A DNA stretch of 64,000 bases from Ailanthus altissimus (Eukaryota > Streptophyta > Magnoliopsida > Sapindales > Simaroubaceae): NCBI GenBank assembly GCA_946807835.1, contig OX327710.1, positions 18,216,501 through 18,280,500 on the forward strand. Direction: 5' to 3'. The translations under genes and the position numbers were made by a program. Shown here piece by piece: positions 1 through 12,173 of the stretch; the stretch's first letter is position 1, and the number at the start of each line of letters is the position of its first letter. The notes below the pieces were generated by a model that saw only the letters and a program-made list of their open reading frames with translations, was not told the DNA's origin and made no database searches.

Positions 1-82
1 TGTAGTTCTTTGTCTATTGAAAGTATCTCATTACCTTCTTTGCAGCTTTCTAACGGTCTAAACCTAGATTACTCTGATATCA

Positions 83-724
83 TCATAATATTTCAATTGT
101 AAATACAATGCCAGGTCTTATGTAGACTTGAGTATACATTAAGCTTCTAACTATAGAAGCATATGGAATAATTTTTATTCGTTTCCTTTTAAAATTATTT
201 TTCGAGCACTGGTTCAAATTGAACTTGTCATCCTTCACAATGGAAGTTATACTTAGTGAATAATCTTTCATTCGAAATCTCTTCAAAACTTTGTTAATAT
301 AGGTTTCTTGAGACAAACTCAAAATATTTCGTAATCTGTCCCTATGTATCTTAATGCCAATGACATAAGACGCATTACCCATATCTTTCATTTCAAAGTT
401 TTTAGAGAGAAATTATTTTATCTTATGTAGCAAACGCTTATCATTGGTTGCAAGTAAAATATCATCCACATATAGAATAAGAAAATAAATTTTACTCCAA
501 TTGGCCTTTTGGTATATACATTGTTCCATGATATTTTCTACAAAATCAAATAAAGAGATAACATCGTGAAATTTTAAATACCATTGAAGAGAGGCTTGTT
601 TCAATTTATATATGTATTTTTTTAGCCTACACACAAAATATTCACCATTACTAGAGGAAAATCCTTCTGGTTGTTTCATATAAATATCTTTTTTGAGATC
701 TCCATTGAGAAAATCTGTTTTCAC
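83..724 (-). pseudogene. copia reverse transcriptase fragments
   Basis: Two open pieces in different frames carry the copia reverse transcriptase. The upstream piece (413-724) begins with the KTDFLNGDL and IYMKQPEGF motifs and contains the catalytic YVDD in LILYVDDILLAT. The downstream piece (83-391) has the MKDMGNASYVIGIKI motif followed by the LSQETYINKVLKRF motif, which are usual just after the YVDD box. The frame change between them near 400 and several internal stops make this non-functional. Assignment to copia rather than gypsy rests on the domain order, with integrase before reverse transcriptase. Confidence 0.9.
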
Positions 725-759
725 ATCTATTTGTTACAACTCTACGTCAAAATGAGCAA

Positions 760-1506
760 CTAATGCCATAATAATTTGAAAAGAATCTTTCTTGGATACA
801 AGAGAGAAAGTCTTCTTGTAGTCAATTCTTTTTTTTTTTTGAGTGAATCTTTCTCAGAGATAATGTCTTGGGATTGATCGCTCTCACTGATCAAGTCATT
901 TTCAAGAAACTTTGCATTTCTTGATTCCACAATCCTAGTTATATGAGATGGGTAGTAGAATTTGTAACCTTTGGACCTTTCGGCATATCGAACAAAATAC
1001 CCACTAATGGTCATTGGGTCTAGTTTCTTTTCTTGTGAGTTATAAACTTTTACTTTAGACAAACATCCCTAGATGCATACATATCGAAAACTCGATTTTC
1101 AACATTTTTATAATTCAAATGGTGTCTTTTAGATAGCCTTGGTTGGAACTCGATTCAACATATACACTGTCGTTTTAAGAGTTTTAGTCTACAAGTGTTT
1201 AGGAAACTTAGAGCTGCTAAGCATACTTTGCACCATATCTATTAATGTTCAATTTCTTTTTTCTACTACACCGTTTTGGTCAGGTGAACCAAGCATAGTG
1301 TATTGGGCAACTATCTTCTGTTCCTGAAGAAATTTCACAAATAAAACAGATGTTTGTCCATCTTTAATATATCTATCATAATATTCTCTACCTTTATCTG
1401 TTCTCACGATTTTAATTTGTATTCCATATTGTTTCTCTACTTCAGCTTTAAAACTTTTGAAAGCATCCAGTGCTTCATTCTTATTATAAAGCAAGTAGAG
1501 ATACAT
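760..1506 (-). pseudogene. copia integrase fragments
   Basis: The piece at 1249-1506 shows the integrase core: a catalytic-Asp motif RTDKGREYY and the PDQNGVVEKRN motif, whose Glu is the last catalytic residue. The piece at 760-1062 is the integrase C-terminal region, recognisable by KLDPMTISGYFVRYAERSKGY and the following IVESRNAKFLEND. The two lie in different frames with stops between them. The family role is insertion of the cDNA into the host genome; this copy is dead. Confidence 0.88.
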
Positions 1507-2229
1507 ATATCATGAGTAATCATCTATAAAAGAGAAGAAGTATTTCAGACCATACAAATCCATGTCATGACTACAAATATCTGAATGTATGATTTCTAAT
1601 ATGTTTATACTCTTCTTGGTACTTTTTTTGGACTTGTTAGTCTACTTTCCTTTAATACAGTCTATACAAGTGTTAAAATCAGTAAAATTTAAAGTACTAA
1701 GTACTCCATCATTTACTAATCTTTTAATCCTTTCAACGGAGATATGTCCCAATCTCCGGTGCCATAACATAGAAGAATCTTTATTTATAACACATCATTT
1801 AGTACCAGTATGAACATGCATAGTATTGTAAGTAGTATTATCTTGTAAATTAATAGAGAAAAGACCATCGACAATGTACTATTCCCAACACAATTAGATT
1901 CATAAAATAAATTGAAACATATTTTTGAAAAGTTAAAGGAATAACCCAAAAGCAGAAGTCTTGAAACTGAATTTAAATTCCTAGAAAAACTAAGAATATA
2001 AAAAGTCTTTTCTAAATTTAAAATAAAATCACTGCTTAAAATTAAACTGCATGTTCCAATAGTTTTTTACATTTGAAGTCATTTTGTTTCTAGAATAGAT
2101 GTATTGTTCACTACCTACTGGCTTCCTTAGATTTTGCATACCCTGTAAGGTATTTGTAATATGAATTGTAGAACCAAAATCAATCTACCATGTGTTATAT
2201 ACAACATCAGCCATATTAGATTTATAATA

Positions 2230-3210
2230 ACAAATGAGATTGAATTACTTTTCTTTTCAAGCCATTTCTAAAACTTGGGGTAATATTCTTTATGTGTCCA
2301 TTCCTTTTGCAGAAGAAGCACTTAGATTTCTTTTTTATTTCAGTTTGAGGAGGAATTTTATTTTTCCCTTTCTGTTTGGCTTATTTATGATTCTTTCCTT
2401 GTATTGCAATTAGTGCACTTTCACATAATTCCATTATTAGTCTCCCTTCCTCTTGAACATACATGGTCATAAGTTTATTTATTGACTATTTATCCTTATA
2501 CGTATTGTAGGATATTTTGATGGGTTCATATTGTTGTGAAAGGGTGTTCAATATATAGTACAAAAAAAAAAGAATTAGACATCTCAACTTCAAGTGTTTT
2601 TAATTGAGTAGTAATGTCTCTCATTTGTATAATGTGCTCACGCACACCTTTTACACTGATGAGCTTTAAGGATGAAAACTTCATAATTAGGGTGTTGGCA
2701 AGTGTTCAATATATAGTGCAAAAAAAAAAAAAAACCAAACATCTCAACCTCAAGTGTTTTTAATTAAGCAGTAATGTCTCTCATTTGCATGATGTGTTCA
2801 CGCACACATCTTACACTGGTGAGCCTTAAGGATGAAAACTTCATAATTAGGGTATTGGCAAGTGCCTTAATTGAAGTCTCAAATTATTCATCAATAGCCT
2901 TCATTAAAGCTCGAACATTGTTATACTGATCAATTGAACCACGAATACTAATGGAGATCTTGGTCTTTATAAACATTACACTGAGGCAATTAGATCGCTC
3001 TCATCGTTCTTAAAGAATAATTTCTTTTTTAGTGCTAGTAATAGTAATAGATGGTTCGTCTTTCCTAATATTATAATCAATATCCATCCACCCTAAATAG
3101 AGAATAATTCTCTCCTCCCAAATTTTATAATTATCACCCTTAAGTTTGGGAGTATCACACTTAGTATCAGAGAAATTTACAGTTTGCTTAATTGCATAAA
3201 AATGAAACAA
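2230..3210 (-). pseudogene. copia gag remnant with zinc knuckle
   Basis: At 3010-3210 a 66-residue frame has the copia gag signature LKGDNYKIWEERIILYLGW followed by MDIDYNIRKDEP. Further down, near 2265-2330, a decayed CCHC knuckle reads KCFFCKRNGHIKNITP; the last Cys is replaced by Thr. Gag normally forms the particle and binds RNA. The stretch between the two motifs contains a 158-bp tandem duplication, which alone breaks the frame. Confidence 0.8.
2544..2859. repeat. 158-bp tandem duplication inside copia gag
   Basis: Two direct copies (2544-2701 and 2702-2859), each starting gtgttcaatatatagt, run into an A-tract and end with aattagggt(g/a)ttggca. They differ by scattered substitutions and A-tract length, so the duplication is old relative to the window's younger insertions. 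Confidence 0.9.
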
Positions 3211-5064
3211 ATATACTTATAATTAAATATTGAGACTAATAAACATATATCATATTTTACCAATATAAATCATGTTATAAAAATTATGAATCTAGTGACA
3301 TAAAACTTGCCTCTGAGCTAAAGTTTTAATTTAATTAGATTCATTTATCTTTATGATAAACACTATCAAATTATGTTCAATTTCATAATACATTTGGGTA
3401 AATTAGGAAATATAATTTGATATTCATCCTAATTAATCATACAAATGTAATAAAAATTCATGTAGGATAAAATCTACTTCATTGAATATGATTAATCACA
3501 ATTAATATCATTTTCTATATGTGATCCAAAATATATAATTTTGCATAATTAAAAATGCAGTGGCTACTTCCTAATTAATTAAAATTGTATGGATTACTAG
3601 ACATTTATTCAAAATTGTTCATATAAAATAAATGCAAGAATAAGTATTATTTATAAATATGAACACAATTTCAATTTATGTATTACTCAAATTGGATGTA
3701 TAATAAAACAATAAACTATACATAGAAAAATTAACATAATTTAAGCACATAAATATCCAAAATTTTAATTCATAAATTGATCTTTACAAAATGTCAAATT
3801 TATAAATTATTCATACAAAATTTGCATGTATCAATATATAACTAGAATGATACTGACAAAATTAAATATAAAAGTAATACATAAAGACACTAAAATTGAG
3901 TAATATAAAGAGTTATTTACACATTTTATAAAACATTATAGTCAAACTGTAATTATAAATAAATTTTTAGAGTTTGACCTAAAATATTCAAGTTTATTGG
4001 GTTTGCATTAAAACTATTAAAGTATTATAGTCAAAATATAATTATTAAATCTTTTGTGTATATTAGCAAATATTATAAATTGTAGGGGTCAAATTATAAT
4101 TAATAAATTTTTAGAGGTCAAATAAAAATTATATAATAATGTAAGGTTCATATTATAAATATCTATAAGTTTTTGGGTTAAAATATATTGATAAAAGATG
4201 GAGGGGTTAAATAAAAATGACCAATCATCTTCAACCTCTTAGTCTTTTTTGACCCAATTTTAGAGCCACGGTATTTGACCCATTTCAATATTTTAACCAT
4301 ATCTCCCTAGTTTTAGCGTCGATTTCAATATTTCAAATTAGAAAATGCTCAAAATTTAAATTTTTTTAAATTTTTTATAATATTAATTTGCTTTATACAA
4401 TATCAAAATAATGAGTTTTGATTAAAATAAAATTCGACCATAACTTTTAAAATTTTCAGATTGCATATCATTCAAAGTAAAGTCAATTATGACTTTGATA
4501 CTAACTGTTAGGTTGGCTTAAGTTGATCTAAACATGCTTGAAGCAACTTTATAAGTTTATATATTAATACGAAATTTAAAAAATTGATTAAACATACCTC
4601 CTGCCATTGAAGTCGTTTTTCAATAAGAGATATGATTAAGCTCTTCTAAACTTTCTTAATCTCTATGGATGGCATATGCGTTTCTTAAATAAGATTGGAT
4701 GGTTTAGGGACCTAACCAAGTGTTTTATATATATATGTATTTTTTTCATTAAAAATGTCACCCTATGTTCATGAATATGAGTTAGTTATTTTATACCTCA
4801 TTAACATTATCTTTAAATAATGAAGGATAATGAAGGTTAGTGAGAATGATAAAAAGATGTTGGTCATAATGTGTTTATACCTAATATTAGGTATTATACC
4901 TAATACACTTAAAATTATACCTAATAAGTTTACTAAATAATTTATAATTGAGTTCCAAGATCTCTTTATCTCTTGTCCATAAGTAAAACTTTATCATTTA
5001 GATAAGACATACCCTTTCTCCTATATGTTTTTCTCCGGTTTATTAAATTAATAGCATTACTATT
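3211..5064. other. AT-rich gene-free stretch with a possible retroelement PBS
   Basis: No coding frame or RNA gene is visible. At 4493-4504 the minus strand reads TAGTATCAAAG next to a TAACA end at 4506, resembling an initiator-Met-tRNA primer binding site abutting an LTR 3' end. It could belong to the copia element to its left, but the ~1.3 kb gap to the gag frame is long. From about 3880 to 4210 short motifs such as tttttagaggtcaaat recur irregularly. Confidence concerns the PBS reading only. Confidence 0.3.
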
Positions 5065-5785
5065 TGTTGAAGCGAAAGCATACAAACAAATTAAACAATT
5101 CACCCAAGTAATATAATAATGCAGAACAAGTTATTAAAAAATAAAAGAGAGAAAGGGGTAAAAGAAGAACAAATAAAGAATTACGTGGTTCGGCAACTTG
5201 CCTACGTCCACGGCAGATCAAGATCACATTTTTCTCTTATTATGAATCACAAGGCAACCACAAAGTATGCCTATTACAAGAAATATCACAAAGAAAACTC
5301 TCTCTTGCCCTCTAAGGATTTTCTCTCACAAAGAACCACTAAGAATTATCACTAAGATTGTTGTTGATCACCAAGATATGTTTACAAGCCAATTGATAGC
5401 CTTTATATAGGTCTTGGGACGTCCTAGATTTTCCTTATACGTGTGGGAGTCATATTAGGGAGTTCTGGAGCAAGTGGGAGACGAAATTAGGAGGTTTCCT
5501 AATTTCGGGATACTGTTCCCGCATTCAGCGCCTCAACGCTGGGATCTCATCACTCCAGCACTGGCGCACTTCTATTGAGTGCTACGGCGCTAGCTTTCTG
5601 GCGCCGTGGCGCTCAGGTTCTGTTCTGGGCGCTGCGGTGCTGGCGCTTGGTGCGCCCTTCTTTGTTTTGCGTCTCCTTTTACGTCCGTTTTCGATCCGTA
5701 CGCACCCTACACACTTGGCTTGATCCCAAAATCATATTCCAATAATTTTTAATCAATATTCTCACACTATTTTCTTTCCCAAACA
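5065..5785 (-). mobile_element. copia-type LTR, probably solo
   Basis: The block starts TGTTGAAGCG and ends near CAAACA. It carries the string acgtggttcggc, then ttgcctacgtccacgg, which is shared with the LTRs at 49320, 50693, 52689, 57471 and 62925. A cluster of degenerate gGCGCcGCGGCGCT repeats follows at about 5555-5670. No matching target duplication was found at the chosen edges, so the ends are uncertain. The ATG frame at 5119-5355 is LTR sequence, not a gene. Confidence 0.7.
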
Positions 5786-7178
5786 ACTCTAGCTTATTTA
5801 GATTGTGAAAAGGAACTTAACTTTATAAAAGACACGACATTTAATAATGTGTTGAATTACTTTTTAGATAGCATCAATATAAAAAATATTATAAAAAAGA
5901 TTCATATAAAATTGTTCAATTGCAGGACATAGTTTATAATAGACTTTATTATATCAACTATTATGCACATGCACATTGTAAGTATACAAAATACGTAAAG
6001 ATGCGATAAAGGTATGTACTTATATAAAGCATAATATTATATCTTTTGATGGCTGAATTTTAATGGTTTACAATTTAAAGTTAAAGATTTATAAATTAGG
6101 ATTGAGAGTTTATGGTTTAAGATTTAGAGTTAAGTATTTAGAGAGTTTAAAGTTGTTTTATGAAACTGCATTTAAAAAATTTATTGTTGGCAAAATTTCT
6201 TATATTCTGTTTTGGGAACATATAAGATTTATTGTTAAAATTTATAATTTATGATTAAGAATCATAGATTTAGAATATAGAGTTGAAAATTTATAATTGA
6301 GTTTAGAATTGCTCTACATGCAAAGAAAATTGATTCTGCTAACAGTAATCTACTTGCTCTTAAATTAAATTTAAAGGAATTTAAATTTCTTGTTTTTTCT
6401 TTTTTTCTTTTGGCGAAAGGTCAATAATTATTTAAAAATCAACACCATGATTATCAATTACGAGGCTAGGCAACTTTTTCACACCACATATAGAGTAAGA
6501 AAATGGAGCCTGTTGACCTATTGTTAACATCGAATGAAGTAATTGAAAATTTATTTTCCTATTCATTCTCTGACTTTAATGTGTTCGATAATCAACTAAT
6601 GAAACCTCTAATCATTCCCTAAAAAAAGTCAACTAATTAGTTGTTTCACCAATTTAAAAAACTCACATCTTGTGTTAATTAATCCAAAATCTAAGTTATT
6701 CACGGTTTAGTGGAATATAATTAAGCTGATTTAATTTGGTTGTTATTCACTGTACGTAACGCTACCTCGGCTTTGCATATTATTAGCTAGAATGAGATTA
6801 TTCATTTGATATGACATTTGTATGCACAGAGTCGTGTTAAATAATGAGGCCAAAATTTTAGTACATGCTTCAATTTATAGCACAAATGCGGGTGTCTCTA
6901 CACGAATATGAAACAATATATGAGAATTTTGTGAATTTTTTTTATATAAATAATATTATATATCTCAAATTATTTTTTTTTAAAAATCTTTTTCATTTTA
7001 ATATTTCAAGGGACGAATCACTTATTTATTAAACAGTGGGAGTGTAATTAATTATTTTAATAAATCTTTCATTTCAATAGGTTTACGATAGAAGTTTGTA
7101 TAAAACTAAAAGTGAGGCGTATTTATAAATACACATATATGTCGTCAAATAAATATAATACGTATCCTTTAATCAGCA
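5786..7178. other. Gene-free AT-rich sequence with degenerate telomere-like tract
   Basis: Between about 6062 and 6310 the plus strand is a loose series of ggtttaagatttagag-type words, as expected from an eroded TTTAGGG-like or simple AT repeat. No coding potential or RNA gene was recognised in the rest. Confidence 0.35.
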
Positions 7179-7251
7179 GCGCCCATGGCCTAATGGATAA
7201 GGCGCTTGACTTCTAATCAAGCGATTGTGGGTTCGAGTCCCACTGGGCGTG
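7179..7251 (+). tRNA. trnR-UCU: tRNA-Arg (UCU)
   Basis: This is a complete 73-nt cloverleaf. Acceptor arm GCGCCCA pairs with TGGGCGT (last pair G-U) and the discriminator base is G. The anticodon stem CTTGA/TCAAG closes loop CTTCTAA, giving anticodon TCT at 7212-7214, which reads AGA. The internal promoters are intact: A box 7186-7196 (TGGCCTAATGG) and B box 7230-7240 (GGTTCGAGTCC). A T5 run at 7252-7256 is a Pol III terminator. There is no intron and no encoded CCA, as expected for a nuclear plant gene. Confidence 0.97.
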
Positions 7252-7420
7252 TTTTTGAAAGATTTTTTTTTCCTTTTTGGATGTGTGGGTAAGGAACTAA
7301 AATAAAGAATCATGAAGTTTGATGGGCAAAGAAACAAAATTAACTTTTTTTGAAAGAATAAACAAATAACATATGGTAATTAAAGTGTGTGGGAGGAGGT
7401 GCAAGAGAGTATAAGAAATT

Positions 7421-7530
7421 AAGCAGATGACAGAGAGAGCGAGAGCACGCAGAGTTTCAAGCATTATCAGTCCATGCATGAGAAGAACCATGTGTTCCCA
7501 CTTCCCACTCTCTTCAGTCATCTGTCTCAC
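7421..7530 (-). ncRNA. MIR156: MIR156-family hairpin with a diverged mature sequence
   Basis: On the minus strand the 5' arm (7520 to 7501) reads UGACUGAAGAGAGUGGGAAG, identical to miR156 at 16 of 20 positions (differences at 5, 16, 18 and 20). The 3' arm has GCGUGCUCUC and ends UCUGUCAUC (7446 to 7426), like the miR156 passenger strand. CAGATGAC pairs with GTCATCTG at the stem base and the duplex continues with a few mismatches and one bulge. The terminal loop keeps the ACACATGG and TAATGCTTGAA motifs usual in MIR156 precursors. miR156 represses SPL transcription factors and sets juvenile phase. This copy may be a decaying paralogue or may have new targets. An apparent reading frame through it is not a protein. 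Confidence 0.8.
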
Positions 7531-7536
7531 AAACAT

Positions 7537-8408
7537 TACATACTCAAAACAGTAATCACTTGATCAAGCCAAAAGCCAAGCAAGCAAAGCAGTAAGATTG
7601 CGAAGGAGTTTAATAGTAGGTGAAACTTTATCTAAACGTTTGCATGAGTGGTTAGGTCTTTCTTTATGGCCTACGTATAACCATCAAAAGTAACGAGGTT
7701 ATAATGCAACTTGAAGAATTTCCCAATCTAAGTTGGAAGGTTTATATATAATCTAGTGTGTTATGTGTTATTCTTTCTTCATTTTTTGAGAATTATGCAA
7801 CAATTTTCATGTAATGGAGCTTCTTTGGTTACAAGACTTGTTCTAGCTAGAAATCGAACGTTAGGAGAATCAGTCCACACTGAACTCAGAGATTCTGTCC
7901 ATGGAGCCAAAAAAATTGCTGAATGCAACCTTTTTAAGAATTTTTTTTTTTCTGTAATAGCTTTTTCATTTTTAATTTTACAAATATGTTATCGTGTTAA
8001 AATCAAACATTGCCAAAACTTTTTCATGCAATGTTAAAAAATGTCTCGAATAATGAGATCGTTGAACCATTGTTGTTGTATTCTTTGTTTGTAGAAGCTT
8101 TATTTTTTTAGTCACAGTTTAAATTCGCTTTTATTTTAATCCATCCATGACTGTTGTTAGTGTATTAATTGATCATAAAATTGAAATTAAAATTAAAATT
8201 GATTCCAAGTAAACTTGGATTCAACCATAACATGTTATCCCTTTAATTAATTAGAATAATTAAAATTTTAATATAAAAAATATTATCTTGTCCTCAGAGT
8301 GCTAAATGGTAGAAACAATCAAACATGGTGAAGGGACTCATTGAGTTTGTTGCAATTAATTTAAGGCATTTAGTTCATCGATTCGGTTAACTCTGATTTA
8401 TTTGAATT
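7537..8408. other. Gene-free stretch between the hairpin and the NLR stub
   Basis: No supported gene. The plus-strand frame at 7756-8037 has no recognisable domain and crosses a long T-tract, so it is treated as chance. Confidence 0.4.
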
Positions 8409-8528
8409 TTAGTTAAGCTTTCTCACTTCTTTGTCCACACCGGCTACAAGCCTCACTTCTTGTTGTATCTCTTGAGCCATCATAGGAGTCGGCTGATCCA
8501 GGCCAGCAGAAACAATTGCATTATCCAT
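8409..8528 (-). pseudogene. N-terminal stub of a CC-NB-LRR resistance gene
   Basis: From ATG at 8528 the minus strand encodes MDNAIVSAGLDQPTPMMAQ and then EIQQEVRLVAGVDKEVRKLN, matching the start of the Rx-type coiled-coil domain of plant NLR immune receptors. The frame ends after about 39 residues and no NB-ARC motifs (P-loop, GLPLA, MHD) follow at lower coordinates. It is therefore a broken fragment, with the break just where the first coiled coil would continue. Family assignment is by motif memory. Confidence 0.7.
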
Positions 8529-9680
8529 CCTCAGAGATGGTGAAATTAATGATGCCTCACTAAATATGAGAAATGAGTTATTAGATTTGCTTAAATTGCA
8601 AATACGCTTAATGGAATGATGCTGTGGAAATGCTACCATCCAGCTTTGAATTCTTATACTACCTGGAATGCTCAGAATTTTAAATTTGTTTTACACTTTA
8701 TTCTTTCTTTGTCTGAAAGCACAGAAAGGATCGTTGTCTCAATATGATATTGTGCTTGAACTAAGAGTAGAATATTAATTTCTGAGAACGGACTTGCCAA
8801 CTAAAATCATCTTTTCTTATGACCATGTTTATACAGACTCATTTATGAACTATACTGTAGAGTGGATGAAAGCTATGGTGTTTTAACAAGATATCCCATT
8901 TCGAAACTTTTAAAAATAAATTTTTAATTAGAATAATAGAAAATATTTTCTTTTAATTTTACATATACTTCTGATAATTGAACTTAGCCATAATTATAAC
9001 ACTCTCAGTTTGGTCTACCAACATCATTATACACAATTATTGACATTGAAATATTATCTTACAATATCATAATCATGATAATGTTGTATCTTTGGTCCAC
9101 CACTATTGTTACAATATTATCTTACAACATCTTCATACACCACTATTGTTATTGAAACATTATTTTGCAATGTCATACATCTCTAACATGATTATGATAA
9201 TGTATGGTTTTGGTACACCAACACTTTCATGCACCAATATTGTGCCATTAGTAAGTGCCTTGAATATTTTTCACATACTTTGCCATTCTCTTAAGCAAAG
9301 GAGGAATCCTATCTTGGAAGTCTAGATGAATACTCTACTTAATTTTAAAAAAATTTAGAGGTTTAATGTTTGATTGTTGATTGAAAGAAGAAGGAGAAGA
9401 AAATTGTTATGGTAGTGTTGATTGGAATCTTGATTCAAGGGTATGTTTTAAATTTTTCTACTTTATTTTCTTTTAGTTGTTTTCATGATTATGTAGAGTT
9501 TATATCTAATTTAACATGTTGATTTTGTGGGGAGTATGTAATAAAAATGGTTTCTAAGAAAAGCATTATGTAGAGTAGAAATTAAGTGATAAGCTTACTA
9601 TAAGTAGTGTATTTGTCATAAGTGAATTTATCTTCTATAAAAATTCTTTAATATGAGTTATATATTGTCATTTAAAATTG
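8529..9680. other. Gene-free, locally repetitive AT-rich sequence
   Basis: About 9010-9240 holds two diverged copies of a ~140-bp segment: acaccactattgttattgaa-type words followed by a poly-AT palindrome around catgattatgataatg. No gene was recognised. Confidence 0.4.
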
Positions 9681-9870
9681 AATAATGCTACACTTCTTAA
9701 ATGATATTTCAAATTTTGTATCTTATTTTGAGGTGTCAAGCAATTATTGAGTAGTAAAATTGTATAAATTTTAAAATTATTCATTACATCATTTTATCAC
9801 ATAATAATTATTTGGCACATCATTTAGGATGGAAAATGTTTAGATACTATTTAGAATATGTAGTATTATT
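9681..9870. mobile_element. Foldback MITE-like element, ~190 bp
   Basis: The ends form an imperfect inverted repeat: AATAATGCTACACTTCTTAA on the left, and AATAATACTACATATTCTAA when the right end is read on the other strand. The AT-rich interior has no coding capacity. A related foldback with TAATGTTA-type ends lies at 41824-41970. The superfamily could not be fixed because the target duplication is unclear. Confidence 0.55.
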
Positions 9871-12173
9871 TTTTAAATTTTGGTTTCAATTAAAAATAAA
9901 TCCTTACTTCTAACTTTTGATTATCTTTTTAAATAATGAATAAGATTCGAGAAAACAGAGATTTCAACAATATATATTTCTCTAAATAGATTGTATTTCT
10001 ACATATGTTTTCTCGTTTTGACCTTTTCATTATTCAAAACTACACTAAATAAGATTTAAAAAAAAATTATTTCAATGAAAATCTCCAAAATTTTATTTTA
10101 TATAATAAAATATTCTAAATAAATTATATATTTAACCCTTCCTTACCTGTCTAGGGCATATTAGTATACAATCTTGTAAGAAATTAATTTATAGAATATG
10201 AGATAAAAACTTTGGAACAAAAACTATTCAATACTAAAATAGAAAATATTAAGGGGATAGTTAGGCTGGAAAATATTTAATTTAGAATGATTTTGAATGA
10301 AAATTAATTGTTAACTTGATGAATAGGGTGTTTGTGCTCTTTGGATATGTAAAAATATTCTCTGTAGTTATTGCATTTGTTGAAATAAATAACTTCGATC
10401 ATGATGTATTATTAAAATATTGTTATTATTCTATTATACTAAATATTGAAAATGCTTGAAGATACTTTTGATTTTTTCTCACTTTTGAAATTTATTTTAT
10501 TATTTAAAAATTAAATTAAAATTCCACTAATTTTAGTTAAAAAGTATATATGCTTTATACTTCGTATTTTGAAGTTTTGATTAAATAAAATATATTTACA
10601 ATTTTAAAACAATCTCTTTAAACAAGATTGTAATTTATTAGTTTTTATGCATTGATAATGATATGATTTCAAATTAGGTTATTTGGACATTATATACAAA
10701 ACTATTGCAAGCCACCTTTTATGGAATAATAATAGAAAATATGATATTTAAAATAAATAAATTTTTAAAATTTAAATTTAAAATAAAATATTTTAACTTA
10801 TTATTCATAATTATAAAATATTGATCGACTAATGCGATATATAATTGGACCAACTAGTATCCATTATAAGTGTATACACATTATTTTATTTTATTATTAA
10901 CCGAGTCATTGGAGATATTAGTGACACTATGTAACATGAGTAATTACTATTTATACTATATTAATTTATATATGATACTGTTTTATTGAATTATGATGCT
11001 CTAACGAATTTTGTTGACAAGGTAATAAATGTTTAAGATCATTTGAAGAAGGCTTGCAGCCATTTTAAATCAAAGACCCATAAAACTTTATGATAGATTC
11101 ACTTATCGAGCGGGCTTACTCTTTATCATTTACTTTTTACAAATGAAGTTTTTAGGTTGATGAGTTAGCTTAGAGTTGTGCACTCTTGGACTATTTTTTG
11201 CTTAATAAAATAAATTGTTGTTTTTAGTAGTCTTAATTTTACTTTAACTAATTTTGATTAAAAGATTTTTGTTGAGATTTATCTCAGAGGTTTATCTTTA
11301 TTTTTTTTTTAGCTACTTTGAAAACTTTGGTGTAATGAATAAAGGCTAAAAAATTTTCATTGAAAATATTTAATATTCCTCTTTTGACATATATTTCTCA
11401 AATTAGAACCATCTCTTAAGTTAAGGTTATCTAAAATATTAAGTATAAGTGGTCAAAATTTTTTTTAAAATTTTTTTTATCAATCACCTGGTTCATTTTT
11501 GTGTTTGTTTAGATGAAAACCTAACTTAAGAGGGAACCTTTGATTGTGATCCATGTTGGATTTGGGATGTTATAATGTTGTTTAAGATATTATAGGATGA
11601 CGTACAACTACCAAGACTTGGAAGCTTCGATTTACATTTCAATGAAATGCATGACTTTTGGTCTATCACTCTTGTTATATTAATCAGACTTGGAAGTTTG
11701 GTTTATATTTCAAAGAAATTGTTCAACATTTTTTCGTTCTTTTTCTACGTGTGAAAGCACAGGATGGAAAATTTTTCCATATGAAATCGTGTATTTCATA
11801 ATTAATTGATACATTTTCTTATCGACTGAGCATATGTTCCATAATTTATACTGTCATGCTGAACTTTCTAACTCGAGCATACTCTGTGGCACCAATACAT
11901 TGTCGTTTCCAGATAAGTAGGCAGGCAGGCATAAACAGCACTTTTCGTGAAAATTTAACACTCTTTTAAGTGTAAAAGTTAAATATATATATATATATAT
12001 ATTTAACTGTCAGCACCTTAAATTCCTAAAATCAAATTCCATCAAGGGGAAAGTAGCAATAAGTGATCAAAGATTTAAAAAAAAAAAAAACTGTATATCT
12101 CCCTGATTAATACTTATATACATGGGAAAACTTATGAAAGAAAGCATAATAAATCATATTGAAAACCATTAAC
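9871..12173. other. Gene-free AT-rich stretch
   Basis: No gene or clear transposon was recognised. A (AT)n microsatellite lies at about 11984-12002. This stretch lies where the 3' half of the RadA gene should be, but no RadA motif was found in it. Confidence 0.45.

Larger units (their letters stand above)
1..3210 (-). mobile_element. Decayed Ty1/copia retrotransposon, gag to reverse transcriptase
   Basis: Reading right to left, the copia order gag, zinc knuckle, integrase, reverse transcriptase is recognisable, broken by many stops and frame changes. The element continues off the left edge, so RNase H and the 3' LTR are not seen. No intact frame survives, so it cannot encode its own proteins. 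The individual domains are listed separately. About 0.7 kb between integrase and the gag zinc knuckle holds protease-region sequence too decayed to place. Confidence 0.88.

Noticed and set aside
1139..1813. Plus-strand ORFs at 1139-1327 and 1589-1813
   Set aside because: Antisense to the copia integrase and gag-protease region.
6062..6310. Interstitial telomere repeat
   Set aside because: No intact TTTAGGG run exists; the pattern is only loosely telomere-like and could be a simple AT repeat.
7426..7450. Plus-strand miR535-like reading of the same hairpin (TGACAGAGAGAGCGAGAGCACG)
   Set aside because: The minus strand fits MIR156 better in the mature arm, passenger arm and loop; the plus-strand match needs gaps. 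The title string here is split in meaning as TGACAGAGAG plus AGCGAGAGCACG.
7297..7536. A 79-residue minus-strand ORF
   Set aside because: It spans the MIR156-like hairpin; base pairing, not protein, explains the sequence.
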